Source of the DNA: Streptomyces sp. TP-A0356
GTDB taxonomy: Bacteria; Actinomycetota; Actinomycetes; Streptomycetales; Streptomycetaceae
NCBI RefSeq assembly: GCF_001417775.1
Contig: NZ_BBZJ01000041.1
Span: 1 to 42,461, forward strand
DNA: 42,461 nucleotides
Reading direction: 5' to 3'
Positions 18,841 through 26,601 of the stretch are shown in pieces. How positions within the stretch are numbered: position 1 is the first letter of the stretch; every line of letters starts with the position of its first letter. Both the position numbers and the translations under genes were made by a program. The notes below the pieces were generated by a model, which was not told where the DNA came from, searched no databases, and saw nothing but the letters and a program-made list of their open reading frames with translations.

Positions 18841-19625
18841 GCTGTCGGTGAGACACATTCGGTAGCTCACATAAACGGCGAGCTGGTCGTATGGGACGCC
18901 GCGGGCCGGCTCGCCTTCGAGCGGCTGCAGAACCGGCTTCAGCGGCGCGGCGCCGGGGCGGCCCGGGCGGCGGGCGAGTGGCCGGCACACTACGTGGTCT
19001 TCGACCTGGTCCACGCGGGCGCAGGCCTGACCGGCTGGCCGTACGGGCGGCGGCGCACGGCGCTTGAGGCGCTGTTCGCCGACCACGGCCTGCAGGCGCC
19101 CCTGACACTGTGCCCGTCAACCACCGACCCGAAGGTGGCGAAAGGGTGGCTGGAGTGGACGGCGGCGGGGGTGGAAGGGCTGTGCTTCAAACGGATTGAT
19201 GAGCCGCACCGACCGCAGCGGTCGTGGCGGAAGTACAAGGTGCGCGAGACGACCGAGGCGCTCGTCGGCGCGGTCACCGGCTCCCTCGCAGCGCCGCGGA
19301 CGGTGCTGCCGGGCCGCTACGACGCCGCACGGCACCGCCGCCTGCAGTACACCGGCCGCAGCACCATGCTGTCACAGGCCGCCAGCCGCGCCCTGGCCGA
19401 CCTGCTGGCCCCACCGACAGGCGCGCACCGTGGGAGGGATGGACGTTCTCGGCAGGCTGGGGAACACAACCCACGCTCGATGTGCACCTAATCCAGCCCG
19501 AGGTGGTGATGGAGGTGGCCATCGACGTCGCCCGGGACAGCGCCGGGCGGTGGCGCCACCCGGCCCGTCCGCACCGCATCCGCACGGACGTCGACGTAGC
19601 GCAGGTACCGCTGTTCGGCGAGTGA
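18841..19625 (+). pseudogene. ATP-dependent DNA ligase, 5'-truncated and frameshifted
   Basis: From about 18850 the frame encodes 'INGELVVWDAAGRLAFERLQ', 'YVVFDLVHAG', 'TAAGVEGLCFKRIDEP' and 'SWRKYKVRETTEALVGAVTG', which are ligase adenylation motifs III to V. A single missing base near 19428 shifts the frame; the reading then continues as 'WEGWTFSAGWGTQPTLDVHL' to 'VAQVPLFGE' at a stop at 19623-19625, the OB-fold end of LigC-like ligases. The N-terminal KxDG part is absent here. ATP-dependent ligases of this class serve repair in Streptomyces, but this copy is dead. Confidence 0.7.
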
Positions 19626-19693
19626 GCCACGCCGAACGGCACTCTACGCCGCAGTCGGCGCAGCACGACACGCTCAGGTTGAAGACCAGGCCT

Positions 19694-19855
19694 TCAGCCA
19701 GCCTCTTCCTCGATCCAGCCGGCCGGTACGAGTGCTTGATCGGTGTCATAGCGCCAACGCTGGGTTACATATGGGCTGAAGTCCGGGTGGTCCAGATCGG
19801 CGTGTTCCATGACGATGACCTGGAACCGGCCTTCCAGCAGACGCAGCGTGCTGGA
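19694..19855 (-). pseudogene. C-terminal tail of a DUF3732-like ATPase
   Basis: About 50 residues ('LEGRFQVIVMEHADLDHPDF', then 'QRWRYDTDQALVPAGWIEEE') look like the very end of DUF3732 proteins, RAD50-like ATPases found in ABC-three-component conflict loci: a strand 'QVIVxEHA', then 'WR..x.ALVP..W'. The rest of the gene is missing, and the frame runs upstream into the antisense of the next fragment. The identification is from the pattern alone. Confidence 0.45.
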
Positions 19856-19878
19856 GGCAGTCGTCGGAGGTCGGCGAG

Positions 19879-20385
19879 GTGCTGACACCGCAGCCGCAGC
19901 CTCTGGTCGTCGGATCGGACGGATTCATTCCCGAGCATTGCGTCCTGCACCCACAGCAGGTGGTCACCTACCCGTTCGCCGGCCTCCTGCCCGAGAACCT
20001 GCGCGCCCGGACCGATGCCTGGGACGAAGCCCAGGAGGAGGACGCCGGGCAATCGACGGACGAGAACGCCGCCGAGCCGATCGGCTACCAGTACGACCTG
20101 TCCATCCCGCCCGGCCGGCGCGTCGGCGGCTTCGCCTCCTGGCACACCACTGACCCCTGCCGCATGGACTGTCAGACCAGCAGGACACCGATGCGCCTCC
20201 TGCTGACCATCGACAGCTCCGAGTGGGACGGCGGCAGCGACAGCTGGAAGCCACCGGAGGACCGAGACCTGCCCACCCACCGGTGCGCCACCCCCACCGA
20301 CCCCACCGTGGGCCGGTTCGGCGAACTCAACGTCTCCGCCTGCCCCACCGACCCCGACCATCCGCACCGCTGGAGCATCCAGTAG
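19879..20385 (+). pseudogene. YwqG/DUF1963-like protein, C-terminal half
   Basis: 168 codons whose second half matches the end of DUF1963 (YwqG-like) proteins: 'GGFASWHTTDP', 'MRLLLTIDSSEWDGG', 'VGRFGELNVSACP' and a final 'HPHRW'. Family members are usually about 300 residues, so the N-terminal half appears to be missing, although GTG 19879 could start a short product. The normal Cys pairs of the C-terminal part are only partly kept ('CRMDCQTS'). The function of the family is not established. Confidence 0.5.
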
Positions 20386-20504
20386 CTCGAGAGCTCCGGC
20401 AGCGCGACACCCGCGCAACAGGGCAGCATGACAAACACTCAGAGTCACTGCGGGTGACCTGCGACAGCGAACGTCGATGGTTTGCCACTGGCAGAGAGCT
20501 GTGG

Positions 20505-21098
20505 TCAGTGGCCGCCGCTCGGGGGCTCGCAGCCAGTGCCGTCGGGGTAGCCGCCGAAGGCATCCGCCTTGGTGACGTCACGGCTCATCGTGCCCTCCAC
20601 ACACCAGGGGGAGGCGCCGATGTCGATCAGGAAGCCGACCCCGGCGGACCCGTCCTGGTACGCCTGCACCTTCCCGGCGGAGTAGCCGAGGCCAGTGAGC
20701 GCGCTGCGGACGCTGTCCGGGGCAAAGTCGCCGCGCTGGCGCAGCGGTTCAAGCGCACTCTTGACACGTCCGACGGCGGTGAGTCCGTCGCAGCGGCTCT
20801 GACCGTGCAGCGGGATGGGAACTCTGAAGCCGTGGTTTTCGGCGTAGTGGTCGCTCGGCGGCACGGTTGAGCCGGAGGTAGCGGCGGCCGTGGGCGCCGC
20901 CGGCTTGGGGCTCTCGCCGCGGCAGGGGAAGTCCGCTGGTGTACTCGGCGTCGACATACCGGTCGGCGTCGGATGCGAACCCCGGTACACGCCGGCAGTA
21001 TCCCCTGCCCGCTGCGTTCCACACCCAGCCGTCAGCAGGACCATCACCGTCAACGGCAGCATCCCGAGCCGGGCTCTCGTCTTCCTCAGCGTCGTCAT
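20505..21098 (-). CDS. Secreted lipoprotein, unknown function
   Basis: 197 residues from ATG 21098. A signal peptide with basic N-terminus, hydrophobic core and lipobox LTAGC puts the lipidated Cys at residue 26. A Pro/Thr/Ser-rich spacer (about 35-80) leads to a small globular domain with 'ALTGLGYSAGKVQAYQ' and 'GVGFLIDIGASPWCVEG', containing several Cys that could pair outside the cell. It should be anchored to the outer face of the membrane. An upstream start at 21149 would put 17 residues before a good signal peptide, so I prefer 21098. I recognise the type from Streptomyces genomes but no function. No operon partner is visible. Confidence 0.8.
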   Translation of the reverse strand: MTTLRKTRARLGMLPLTVMVLLTAGCGTQRAGDTAGVYRGSHPTPTGMSTPSTPADFPCRGESPKPAAPTAAATSGSTVPPSDHYAENHGFRVPIPLHGQSRCDGLTAVGRVKSALEPLRQRGDFAPDSVRSALTGLGYSAGKVQAYQDGSAGVGFLIDIGASPWCVEGTMSRDVTKADAFGGYPDGTGCEPPSGGH

Positions 21099-21188
21099 CC
21101 CCCAATCCTTCCCCACAGCTCCGTGGCCGTCATGAGTCCTTCTACTCATCAGGCCACAACACCCCGGCCAGCCTTCCGTGGCACACCA

Positions 21189-21528
21189 TCACGCTTCGGT
21201 GTCACAGGTCAGCGGGCCTGCGGCGGCGCTGACTCCACCAGGCCGCTCGATCTGGACGGCGGCGTCCCACCGCGCCTTGCGCAGCTCTTCGCCCAGCAGT
21301 TGAGCTGCCCGCGCTTCGATGCGGTGGACACCACCCTTGCAGGCGGCGCAGCCGTCGCATTCGGTGGCCGGCCCCTCGCAGTCCTCGGGGCAGTCGTAGC
21401 GCAGGGCGGCGTGCTTCAGCACGATTGAGCAGAGCTTGGCGGTGGCCCGGACCGCGGGGTCGGCGCAGCAGCCGGAGCGGGCGAGGAAGGCATGGGAGAG
21501 CCAGGCCTCGAGGGCCTGGTAGGGCCAG
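21189..21528 (-). pseudogene. Cys-rich C-terminal fragment of an unrecognised protein
   Basis: A minus-strand frame ending at 21189 encodes 'AVRATAKLCSIVLKHAALRY', a Cys cluster 'DCPEDCEGPATECDGCAACK' that could bind zinc, then 'GVHRIEARAAQLLGEELRKA'. It reads like real protein but has no start of its own, and it joins the end of the Tpg-like fragment in another frame. I do not recognise it. Confidence 0.4.
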
Positions 21529-21930
21529 GATCCGGCGCATACGCGCCTCGTCGGAGGTCCCACCGGGAGCGCCGAACCCGAACCGGCAGCGGACGCAGAT
21601 CACCAGGCCCGTGGTGGAAGCCGCCTGCTCCCGGACCTGCGCGCCTACCTCCGGCTGCCACTCGCCGGCGGCCTGGTCGGCCAAGGCCTCCCCGGTGGCC
21701 TGGCGCGGGGTACGGATCGTGCCCTTGCGGCAGCGCTGCACCATCCGCTGCGACACGCCCAGACGAGCCGCCAGAGCCCGCTTGCCGACCTTCACCTTCT
21801 CCACCAGGAACCGCACCTGCTCTGCCGGCGACGTCGGCACCCGCTCGGTCAACACGTTGCGCTCCGCGCGCTCCAAGCCGTCCTGGACCGGGCCGCGCTG
21901 CACTATCTGCTCCATGGCTTCATCAGCCAT
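21529..21930 (-). pseudogene. tpg: Telomere terminal protein Tpg-like, 3'-truncated
   Basis: About 134 residues from ATG 21930 resemble Tpg, the protein covalently attached to the 5' ends of linear Streptomyces replicons: 'SPAEQVRFLVEKVKVGKRAL', a helix-turn-helix 'AARLGVSQRMVQRCRKG', then 'WQPEVGAQVREQAASTTG' and 'RFGFGAPGGTSDEARMRRI'. Intact Tpg is about 185 residues. Here the last 50 or so are replaced by unrelated sequence in the same frame, so it is probably inactive. The partner gene tap, normally just upstream, is absent. Two copies of TGCACGCAG sit upstream (22001-22009, 22014-22022) with no known meaning. The relic argues for an origin close to a telomere. Confidence 0.65.
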
Positions 21931-22152
21931 ATGCGCAGACTGGAGCCAGTGCCCTGTGGACAGAGACCGACAGCGAGGCGGGTGTTGCAGCATCGGCTCC
22001 TGCACGCAGTTGCTGCACGCAGCGGACGCGGGCCGGCGAGCGTACTGCACTCGGATCAGGAGCAGCGCCGCGTGCAGCAGAGCGCGGCGGCGCCTGTGCT
22101 GCCGCAAGTCGAACGGTCACGAAGAAGCGTTCTGCTTCCCAACCACCCACAC

Positions 22153-22977
22153 TCACACGTCGCGGCGCCTCACGACGAGAATGGCGAGTGCGACCGTGAT
22201 CAGCGGCCAGAGCGTATACACGAGCCAGGAGCCGGGGACCGTGGCGGTGTAGCCCAGGGACCCGGGATCCGGCTGCCAGGTTTGGACCAGGCGATTCCAG
22301 GCGGCCGGCACCAGCGCGTGTTTGATGTCCGCCGACCATCGGTTGCTCTCCGAGAACATGGTGGGCAGCATCAGCAGGGTGAAGACGCTGGTGACCATGG
22401 TCCCGGCGGCATGCCGGAGCAGAACGCCGAGGCCCAGACCGACCAGGGCACAGACCGGAGCCAGCAATGCGGATGCCACCAATGCCCGGAACACCCCGGG
22501 GCGGGTGATTGGAACGCCGGCATGATGCCCGGCCAGGATGGCCTGGGAGACCAGGAAGGAACCGGTGGAGACGGCCGTGCCGACTGCGGTCCACAGCGCG
22601 GCGGTGACGGCCGCCTTGGCCAGCACGACCGAGCCGCGGGCCGGGACAGCCACGGTGGTGGTACGGATCAGCCCGCTGCTGTACTCGCTCACGACTGTGA
22701 GGGCGCCCATGCTGCTGGCGACGAGCATCAGCGTCCAGTAGCCGGCCGCCGGGTAAGCGTCGAAGGGCAGAAAATCAGCGGGGCCGGAGCCCGCGGACTT
22801 GTCCGCCAGCGTGGCCACGGCGGTGAAGCCGAGCACGAACAGGGCGGTGAGTCCGATCGTCCACGGGGTGGAGCGCACGGACCGCATCTTGATCCACTCG
22901 GAGGCGAGCAGGTCGCCGAAGCGGGCGGGCGGTACGGCGACGGGGGTGGTCGGGGAGACGGAGGCAAGTGTGGTCAT
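22153..22977 (-). CDS. ABC-2 type transporter permease
   Basis: 274 residues with about six membrane helices (near 40-60, 80-100, 115-140, 155-180, 185-205 and 240-265), no large soluble domain, and the N-terminal 'LLASEWIKMRSVRSTPWTIG' typical of ABC-2 permeases of antibiotic and drug exporters. It works with the ATPase encoded just before it; the ATPase stop and this ATG overlap by 4 nt (ATGA). The pair is divergent from a second sensor kinase/regulator set. The substrate is unknown; drug or peptide export or self-immunity is the usual role. Confidence 0.88.
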   Translation of the reverse strand: MTTLASVSPTTPVAVPPARFGDLLASEWIKMRSVRSTPWTIGLTALFVLGFTAVATLADKSAGSGPADFLPFDAYPAAGYWTLMLVASSMGALTVVSEYSSGLIRTTTVAVPARGSVVLAKAAVTAALWTAVGTAVSTGSFLVSQAILAGHHAGVPITRPGVFRALVASALLAPVCALVGLGLGVLLRHAAGTMVTSVFTLLMLPTMFSESNRWSADIKHALVPAAWNRLVQTWQPDPGSLGYTATVPGSWLVYTLWPLITVALAILVVRRRDV

Positions 22978-23894
22978 CGGGGCTGTCCTGCCAGGTATTC
23001 GACGCTGTCGGCGGTCAGTTCCATGAAGGCCGCCTCCAGCGAGGCGGTGCGAGTGGTCAGTTCGTCCAGCCGGATGCGGTTCTCGAAGGCGAGCGCTCCG
23101 ATCCGGTCCGCGGCAAGTCCGGTCACGGCGAGCTTCTCGGCACCGGCCGAGCCCTCCGGCTCGACCGAGGCGCCCGCCGCCGTCAGTACGGCTGCCAGCT
23201 CGGCGGCCTGTGGTGTCCCCACCACAACGCTGCTACGGGTGCTGCGGGCCGCGAAGTCCCGTACCGACTCGGCGGCGATGAGGCGGCCCCGGCCGATGAC
23301 GACGAGCTGGTCGGCGGTGTTCTCCATCTCCGACATAAGATGGCTGGAGAGGAAGACCGTGCGCCCCTCGGCGGCCAGGCGCCGGAAGAGCCGGCGTACC
23401 CAGAGCACGCCCTCAGGGTCCATGCCATTGATCGGCTCGTCGAACATGAGCACGGGCGGGTCGCCGAGCAGGGCGGTGGCGATGCCGAGGCGCTGCTTCA
23501 TACCGAGGGAGAATCCGCCGATGCGGCGGTTCGCCACCTCGGCCAGCCCCACCTCCTGAAGCACCTCGTCCACCCGGCGCCGCGGGATGCCGTTGCTGCG
23601 GGCCAGAGCAAACAGGTGAGCCGCGGCGCTGCGTCCGCCGTGAACCTGGTCGGCGTCGAGGAGGGCGCCGACGTGCCGCAGTCCCCGCGGGTGGCGGTGG
23701 AAGGGGACGCCGCTGACGGTGGCGGCGCCGGTGGTGGGCGCGTCCAGGCCGAGGATCATCCGCAGGGTGGTGGACTTGCCAGCGCCGTTGGGGCCGAGAA
23801 ATCCGGTGACCTGGCCCGGCCGCACGGTGAAGGACAGATGGTCGACGGCCGTCTTGCTGCCGTAGCGTTTGGTGAGTTCGCTGATTTCGATCAC
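22974..23894 (-). CDS. ABC transporter ATP-binding protein (drug-exporter type)
   Basis: About 306 residues. Walker A is in 'FLGPNGAGKSTTLRMILGLD', the signature is 'FSLGMKQRLGIATAL', Walker B is 'VLMFDEPINGMDPEG', and the H-loop is in 'VFLSSHLMSEME'. The 'SLGMKQRL' signature and a C-terminal extension that contacts the permease are typical of CcmA/DrrA-like ATPases. The frame is open further upstream to 23930, but GTG 23894 ('VIEISELTKRYG') matches the usual start of the family. It is translationally coupled to the permease downstream and divergent from the kinase gene at 24093. Confidence 0.88.
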   Translation of the reverse strand: MIEISELTKRYGSKTAVDHLSFTVRPGQVTGFLGPNGAGKSTTLRMILGLDAPTTGAATVSGVPFHRHPRGLRHVGALLDADQVHGGRSAAAHLFALARSNGIPRRRVDEVLQEVGLAEVANRRIGGFSLGMKQRLGIATALLGDPPVLMFDEPINGMDPEGVLWVRRLFRRLAAEGRTVFLSSHLMSEMENTADQLVVIGRGRLIAAESVRDFAARSTRSSVVVGTPQAAELAAVLTAAGASVEPEGSAGAEKLAVTGLAADRIGALAFENRIRLDELTTRTASLEAAFMELTADSVEYLAGQPR

Positions 23895-24092
23895 GGCACC
23901 ACACTGCCGAGTGGGCCCCCGTCCGGACATGGGGCCATGGGCTGCAATCGTGCGGCCGCATTGGCCCGTGGGCGTACGTCCCCGGGCTGATGCCGCGTCG
24001 ACGGTGGCCGGTTAGTCTCGCGGCGTGAACCCCATGACGATCACGCCGTTGCCTGCACGCGTCGCGCCGCACGGTGTTGTTCCCGGGAGGGA
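23895..24092. promoter_or_regulatory. Divergent promoter region of the second exporter and sensor pair
   Basis: About 198 bp lie between the outward-facing ABC ATPase and histidine kinase genes. A strong ribosome binding site (GGGAGG) precedes the kinase start. No clear operator or -10/-35 pair was recognised. The layout mirrors the exporter/sensor locus at 14-16 kb. Confidence 0.35.
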
Positions 24093-25274
24093 ATGTTGCC
24101 GATGACGAGAACCAAGGCCGTGGCCTGGGCGGGGGGTGTCTCTTACCTCCTCGTGGTGGGGCTGCTGGTAGGGGGCGCGCCGCGGGCGTCGGGCACGGTC
24201 CACGGTGTCGGGGCACTGCTGGCTGTGAGCCTGCTCGCCGACGTGGTGCGACGGATGCCGCTGCCGGCTCTGGCCATGGCACTCTTCGGATCCACTGCTG
24301 TGGTGGTGGGCCCTCCGAGTGCCGGCCATGAGAGCCGGGCGGCGTCGTACCAGGGCCAGTTCCTGTCGTATCTGGCGGTCGACCTCGTGCTGGGTTTCAT
24401 CGTCGCCACCTGTGTACGGCGCGCCTCGATGGTTGCCGTGGCCGTGTCTTTCGTTGTGCAGGTGCTGGTGATCGGCGTCTTCGGGCACGGGGACGGCCTG
24501 GCCGTCAACGAGGTGATCGCCCTCCTGGCGTTGGCCGCATCCTGCATGGCCGGTCTGCTGAGTCGCGAGCGACGTGAACACGCGGTGGCGCTGCGTGCAC
24601 AGGAGGTGACCGAGGCCGTGACCGCCGAACGGCTGCGGATCGCACGGGAGTTGCACGACATGGTCGCGCACAGCATCGGCATCATCGCCATTCAGGCCGG
24701 CGTGGGCGGCCGGGTCATCCAGACCCAGCCGGCACAGGCGCGCGAGGCCCTGCGCGCCATCGAGGTCACCAGCAGAGAGACCCTGTCGGGCCTTCGCCGC
24801 ACGCTGGTGTCGCTCCGTCAGGCCGACCGGGGCGACACCGCCTTGGAGCAGTCACCTCTCGCACCGTCGCCGGGGCTGGCGGACGTCGAACGGCTGGCGG
24901 CAGCGACCGCGGGCGCAGGAGTACGCGTCGACGTGCGCCGCAGCGGAAAGCAGCGTCCTGTGCCGGCCGACATCGACCTGTCTGCCTACCGCATCGTGCA
25001 GGAGGCGCTGACCAACGTGGTCCGACACGCGGGCACCGGGCGTTGCCGGGTGGCCATCGACTACGGAGAGGAGGAGCTGTCCGTGGAGGTCGTCGACGAC
25101 GGGCGCGGCGCCGACAACGGCTCGGCGCACGGCTTCGGCATCATCGGGATGCGGGAGCGGGCCGGCCTGCTGGGCGGCCACCTCAGCGCCGGACCACGCC
25201 CCGAGGGCGGCTTCCGGGTGGCGACCCGGCTGCCGCTGCCCGCACCCATCGCAGTTCCGGTGGAAACCCGATGA
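24093..25274 (+). CDS. NarL-type sensor histidine kinase, six membrane helices
   Basis: 393 residues from ATG 24093. About six membrane helices fill residues 12-155 with very short loops. A coiled segment and a HisKA_3 domain follow with the phospho-accepting His at 188 ('LRIARELHDMVAHS'), then a HATPase domain ('EALTNVVRHAG', 'GFGIIGMRERAGL'). Kinases with this intramembrane layout usually detect envelope stress or an antibiotic acting at the membrane. It overlaps the response regulator by 4 nt and faces away from an ABC-2 exporter operon that it probably controls. ATG 24102 is a possible alternative start. Confidence 0.9.
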   Translation: MLPMTRTKAVAWAGGVSYLLVVGLLVGGAPRASGTVHGVGALLAVSLLADVVRRMPLPALAMALFGSTAVVVGPPSAGHESRAASYQGQFLSYLAVDLVLGFIVATCVRRASMVAVAVSFVVQVLVIGVFGHGDGLAVNEVIALLALAASCMAGLLSRERREHAVALRAQEVTEAVTAERLRIARELHDMVAHSIGIIAIQAGVGGRVIQTQPAQAREALRAIEVTSRETLSGLRRTLVSLRQADRGDTALEQSPLAPSPGLADVERLAAATAGAGVRVDVRRSGKQRPVPADIDLSAYRIVQEALTNVVRHAGTGRCRVAIDYGEEELSVEVVDDGRGADNGSAHGFGIIGMRERAGLLGGHLSAGPRPEGGFRVATRLPLPAPIAVPVETR

Positions 25275-25933
25275 CCGTCCGGGTGGTACTCGCCGACGAC
25301 CAGCCGCTGGTGCGGTCCGGTCTACGCGTGCTCATGGCCGATCACAGCGACCTGGAGGTCGTCGGTGAAGCCGCCACCGGCGCCGAGGCCGTCCAACTGG
25401 TCAGCGACACCGGCCCCGACGTCGTGGTCATGGACATCCGGATGCCCGGCATGGACGGGATCGAGGCCACCCGCCTGATCACGGCCGGTCCGGCAACCAC
25501 ACGCGTCCTCGTCCTGACCACCTTCGACGAGGACGACCATGTCTACGGCGCTCTCCGGGCCGGCGCGAGCGGCTTCATGGTCAAGGACATGGCGCTGGAC
25601 GACATCCTCGCGGCGATCCGCGTGGTCGCCGCCGGCGACGCACTGATCGCACCGGGTGTGACGCGTCGTCTGATCGCGGACTTCGTCGGGCGCCCGGCAC
25701 CAGCCCCGGAGCACTCCCCACGACCGGTCGAGGGCATCACCGAGCGTGAAAGGGAAGTACTGACCCTGGTCGGCCGCGGCCGGTCCAACGCCGAGATCGC
25801 CGAGGACCTCTTCATCACGGTGGCCACCGCCAAGTCGCACGTCTCACGCCTGCTCACCAAACTGGGCGCCCGGGACCGGGTCCAGCTCGTCATCACCGCC
25901 TATGAGACGGGGCTCGTCACCCTGCCTCGCTGA
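25271..25933 (+). CDS. NarL/FixJ-family response regulator
   Basis: 220 residues. The receiver has the acidic pair D9-D10, the phospho-acceptor D55 in 'VVMDIRMPGMDG', Thr in 'VLVLTTFD' and Lys in 'GFMVKDM'. The C-terminal LuxR-type helix-turn-helix starts at 'ITEREREVLTLVGRGRSNAE'. The ATG overlaps the TGA of the kinase gene. It likely activates the divergent ABC-2 exporter. It is closely similar in design to the regulators at 15.8 and 32.2 kb, but each has its own kinase. Confidence 0.92.
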   Translation: MTVRVVLADDQPLVRSGLRVLMADHSDLEVVGEAATGAEAVQLVSDTGPDVVVMDIRMPGMDGIEATRLITAGPATTRVLVLTTFDEDDHVYGALRAGASGFMVKDMALDDILAAIRVVAAGDALIAPGVTRRLIADFVGRPAPAPEHSPRPVEGITEREREVLTLVGRGRSNAEIAEDLFITVATAKSHVSRLLTKLGARDRVQLVITAYETGLVTLPR

Positions 25934-26237
25934 CGGCGCCACCGGCCCGCATGGTGAAGCCGGCAATACCCTGTCGCTCACGTCGCGGGTACGAGCCGCC
26001 GAAGGAGCAGCCGCCGCCACGCCACCCGCTGCGGCCGTACACAGCACTGGCCGGTCCCGGGCCGGCACAGTCCCCTCCGCCGTCGTCATCGTCGAGGTTG
26101 ACGGCATCCGGGCCGCGCAAGGGCCGCAGCCCGCCAACCGGCCGGCAGGCGGCGAAGCGGCACGGGGACGCCGTTGATCCGCAAGGACCGGGCATAGGCG
26201 GCCATGTGGAGGAGACGCGCCGGCGCGGCCCATGGTG
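25934..26237. other. No recognisable gene between regulator and CRISPR repeats
   Basis: About 300 bp after the response regulator stop. Open frames exist on both strands, but their products are Ala/Arg/Pro-rich shadows with no family resemblance. I see no third CRISPR repeat at the expected spacing to the left of 26238. Confidence 0.4.
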
Positions 26238-26327
26238 GGGACCATCCCGGCGGGTGCGGGGAGCAGCCGGCCGCGAGCGTGGCCAAGCCCATGGACGCGG
26301 GACCATCCCCGCGGGTGCGGGGAGCAG
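26238..26327 (-). CRISPR. CRISPR mini-array, left (2 repeats, 1 spacer)
   Basis: Two 29-nt repeats at 26238-26266 and 26299-26327 differ at one position and flank a spacer of exactly 32 nt (26267-26298). On the minus strand the repeats begin CTGCTCCCCGC and end GCGGGGATGGTCCC. Both the sequence type and the 29/32 geometry match type I-E arrays of Streptomyces. A match to a further repeat is not seen on the left, and an IS110-family element begins within about 32 nt on the right. No cas gene is present in the window. Confidence 0.75.
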
Positions 26328-26369
26328 GCTGGCATCCCCGTTATCTTCTTCGCGGTCCTGCAAGAGGGC

Positions 26370-26601
26370 CGCTGGCCTCCGGGCCCGGCATGACTGTGTC
26401 CCCCTGTCGATCGGATGACCTGGGGGGTGGTGTCACCGGGCCCGAGAGGCGCCGTTGGAGACGCTGATGAGAGGTCTGACCACCACCTGGTCTGGCGCAA
26501 TGCCCGGCATCTCGCGGGCGGCAGGTCTGCATAACGTGGATGCGCGCATACGACGCCAACGCCCTGGCCAGCACCGCACGAACCCGGTTCAGGAGGATGG
26601 G
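26370..26601 (+). ncRNA. Putative bridge RNA region of the IS110 element
   Basis: Elements of the IS110 group encode a structured guide (bridge) RNA in the long non-coding end upstream of the recombinase, and this element has about 230-270 nt there. A G-run (GGGGGGTGGTG, near 26424) could pair with the C-run in the element's right end (CACCCCCCCC, 27820-27829), as a donor-binding loop would. The start, end and fold are not established. This is position-based inference. Confidence 0.35.

Noticed and set aside
21931..22152. Palindrome-rich DNA upstream of the tpg relic, considered as a telomere remnant
   Set aside because: Only short direct repeats and one modest dyad are visible, not the ordered series of telomeric palindromes with GCA loops.
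26086..26237. Possible third repeat or a cas gene left of the CRISPR mini-array
   Set aside because: No 29-nt match at the expected position and no Cas-like motifs in any frame.
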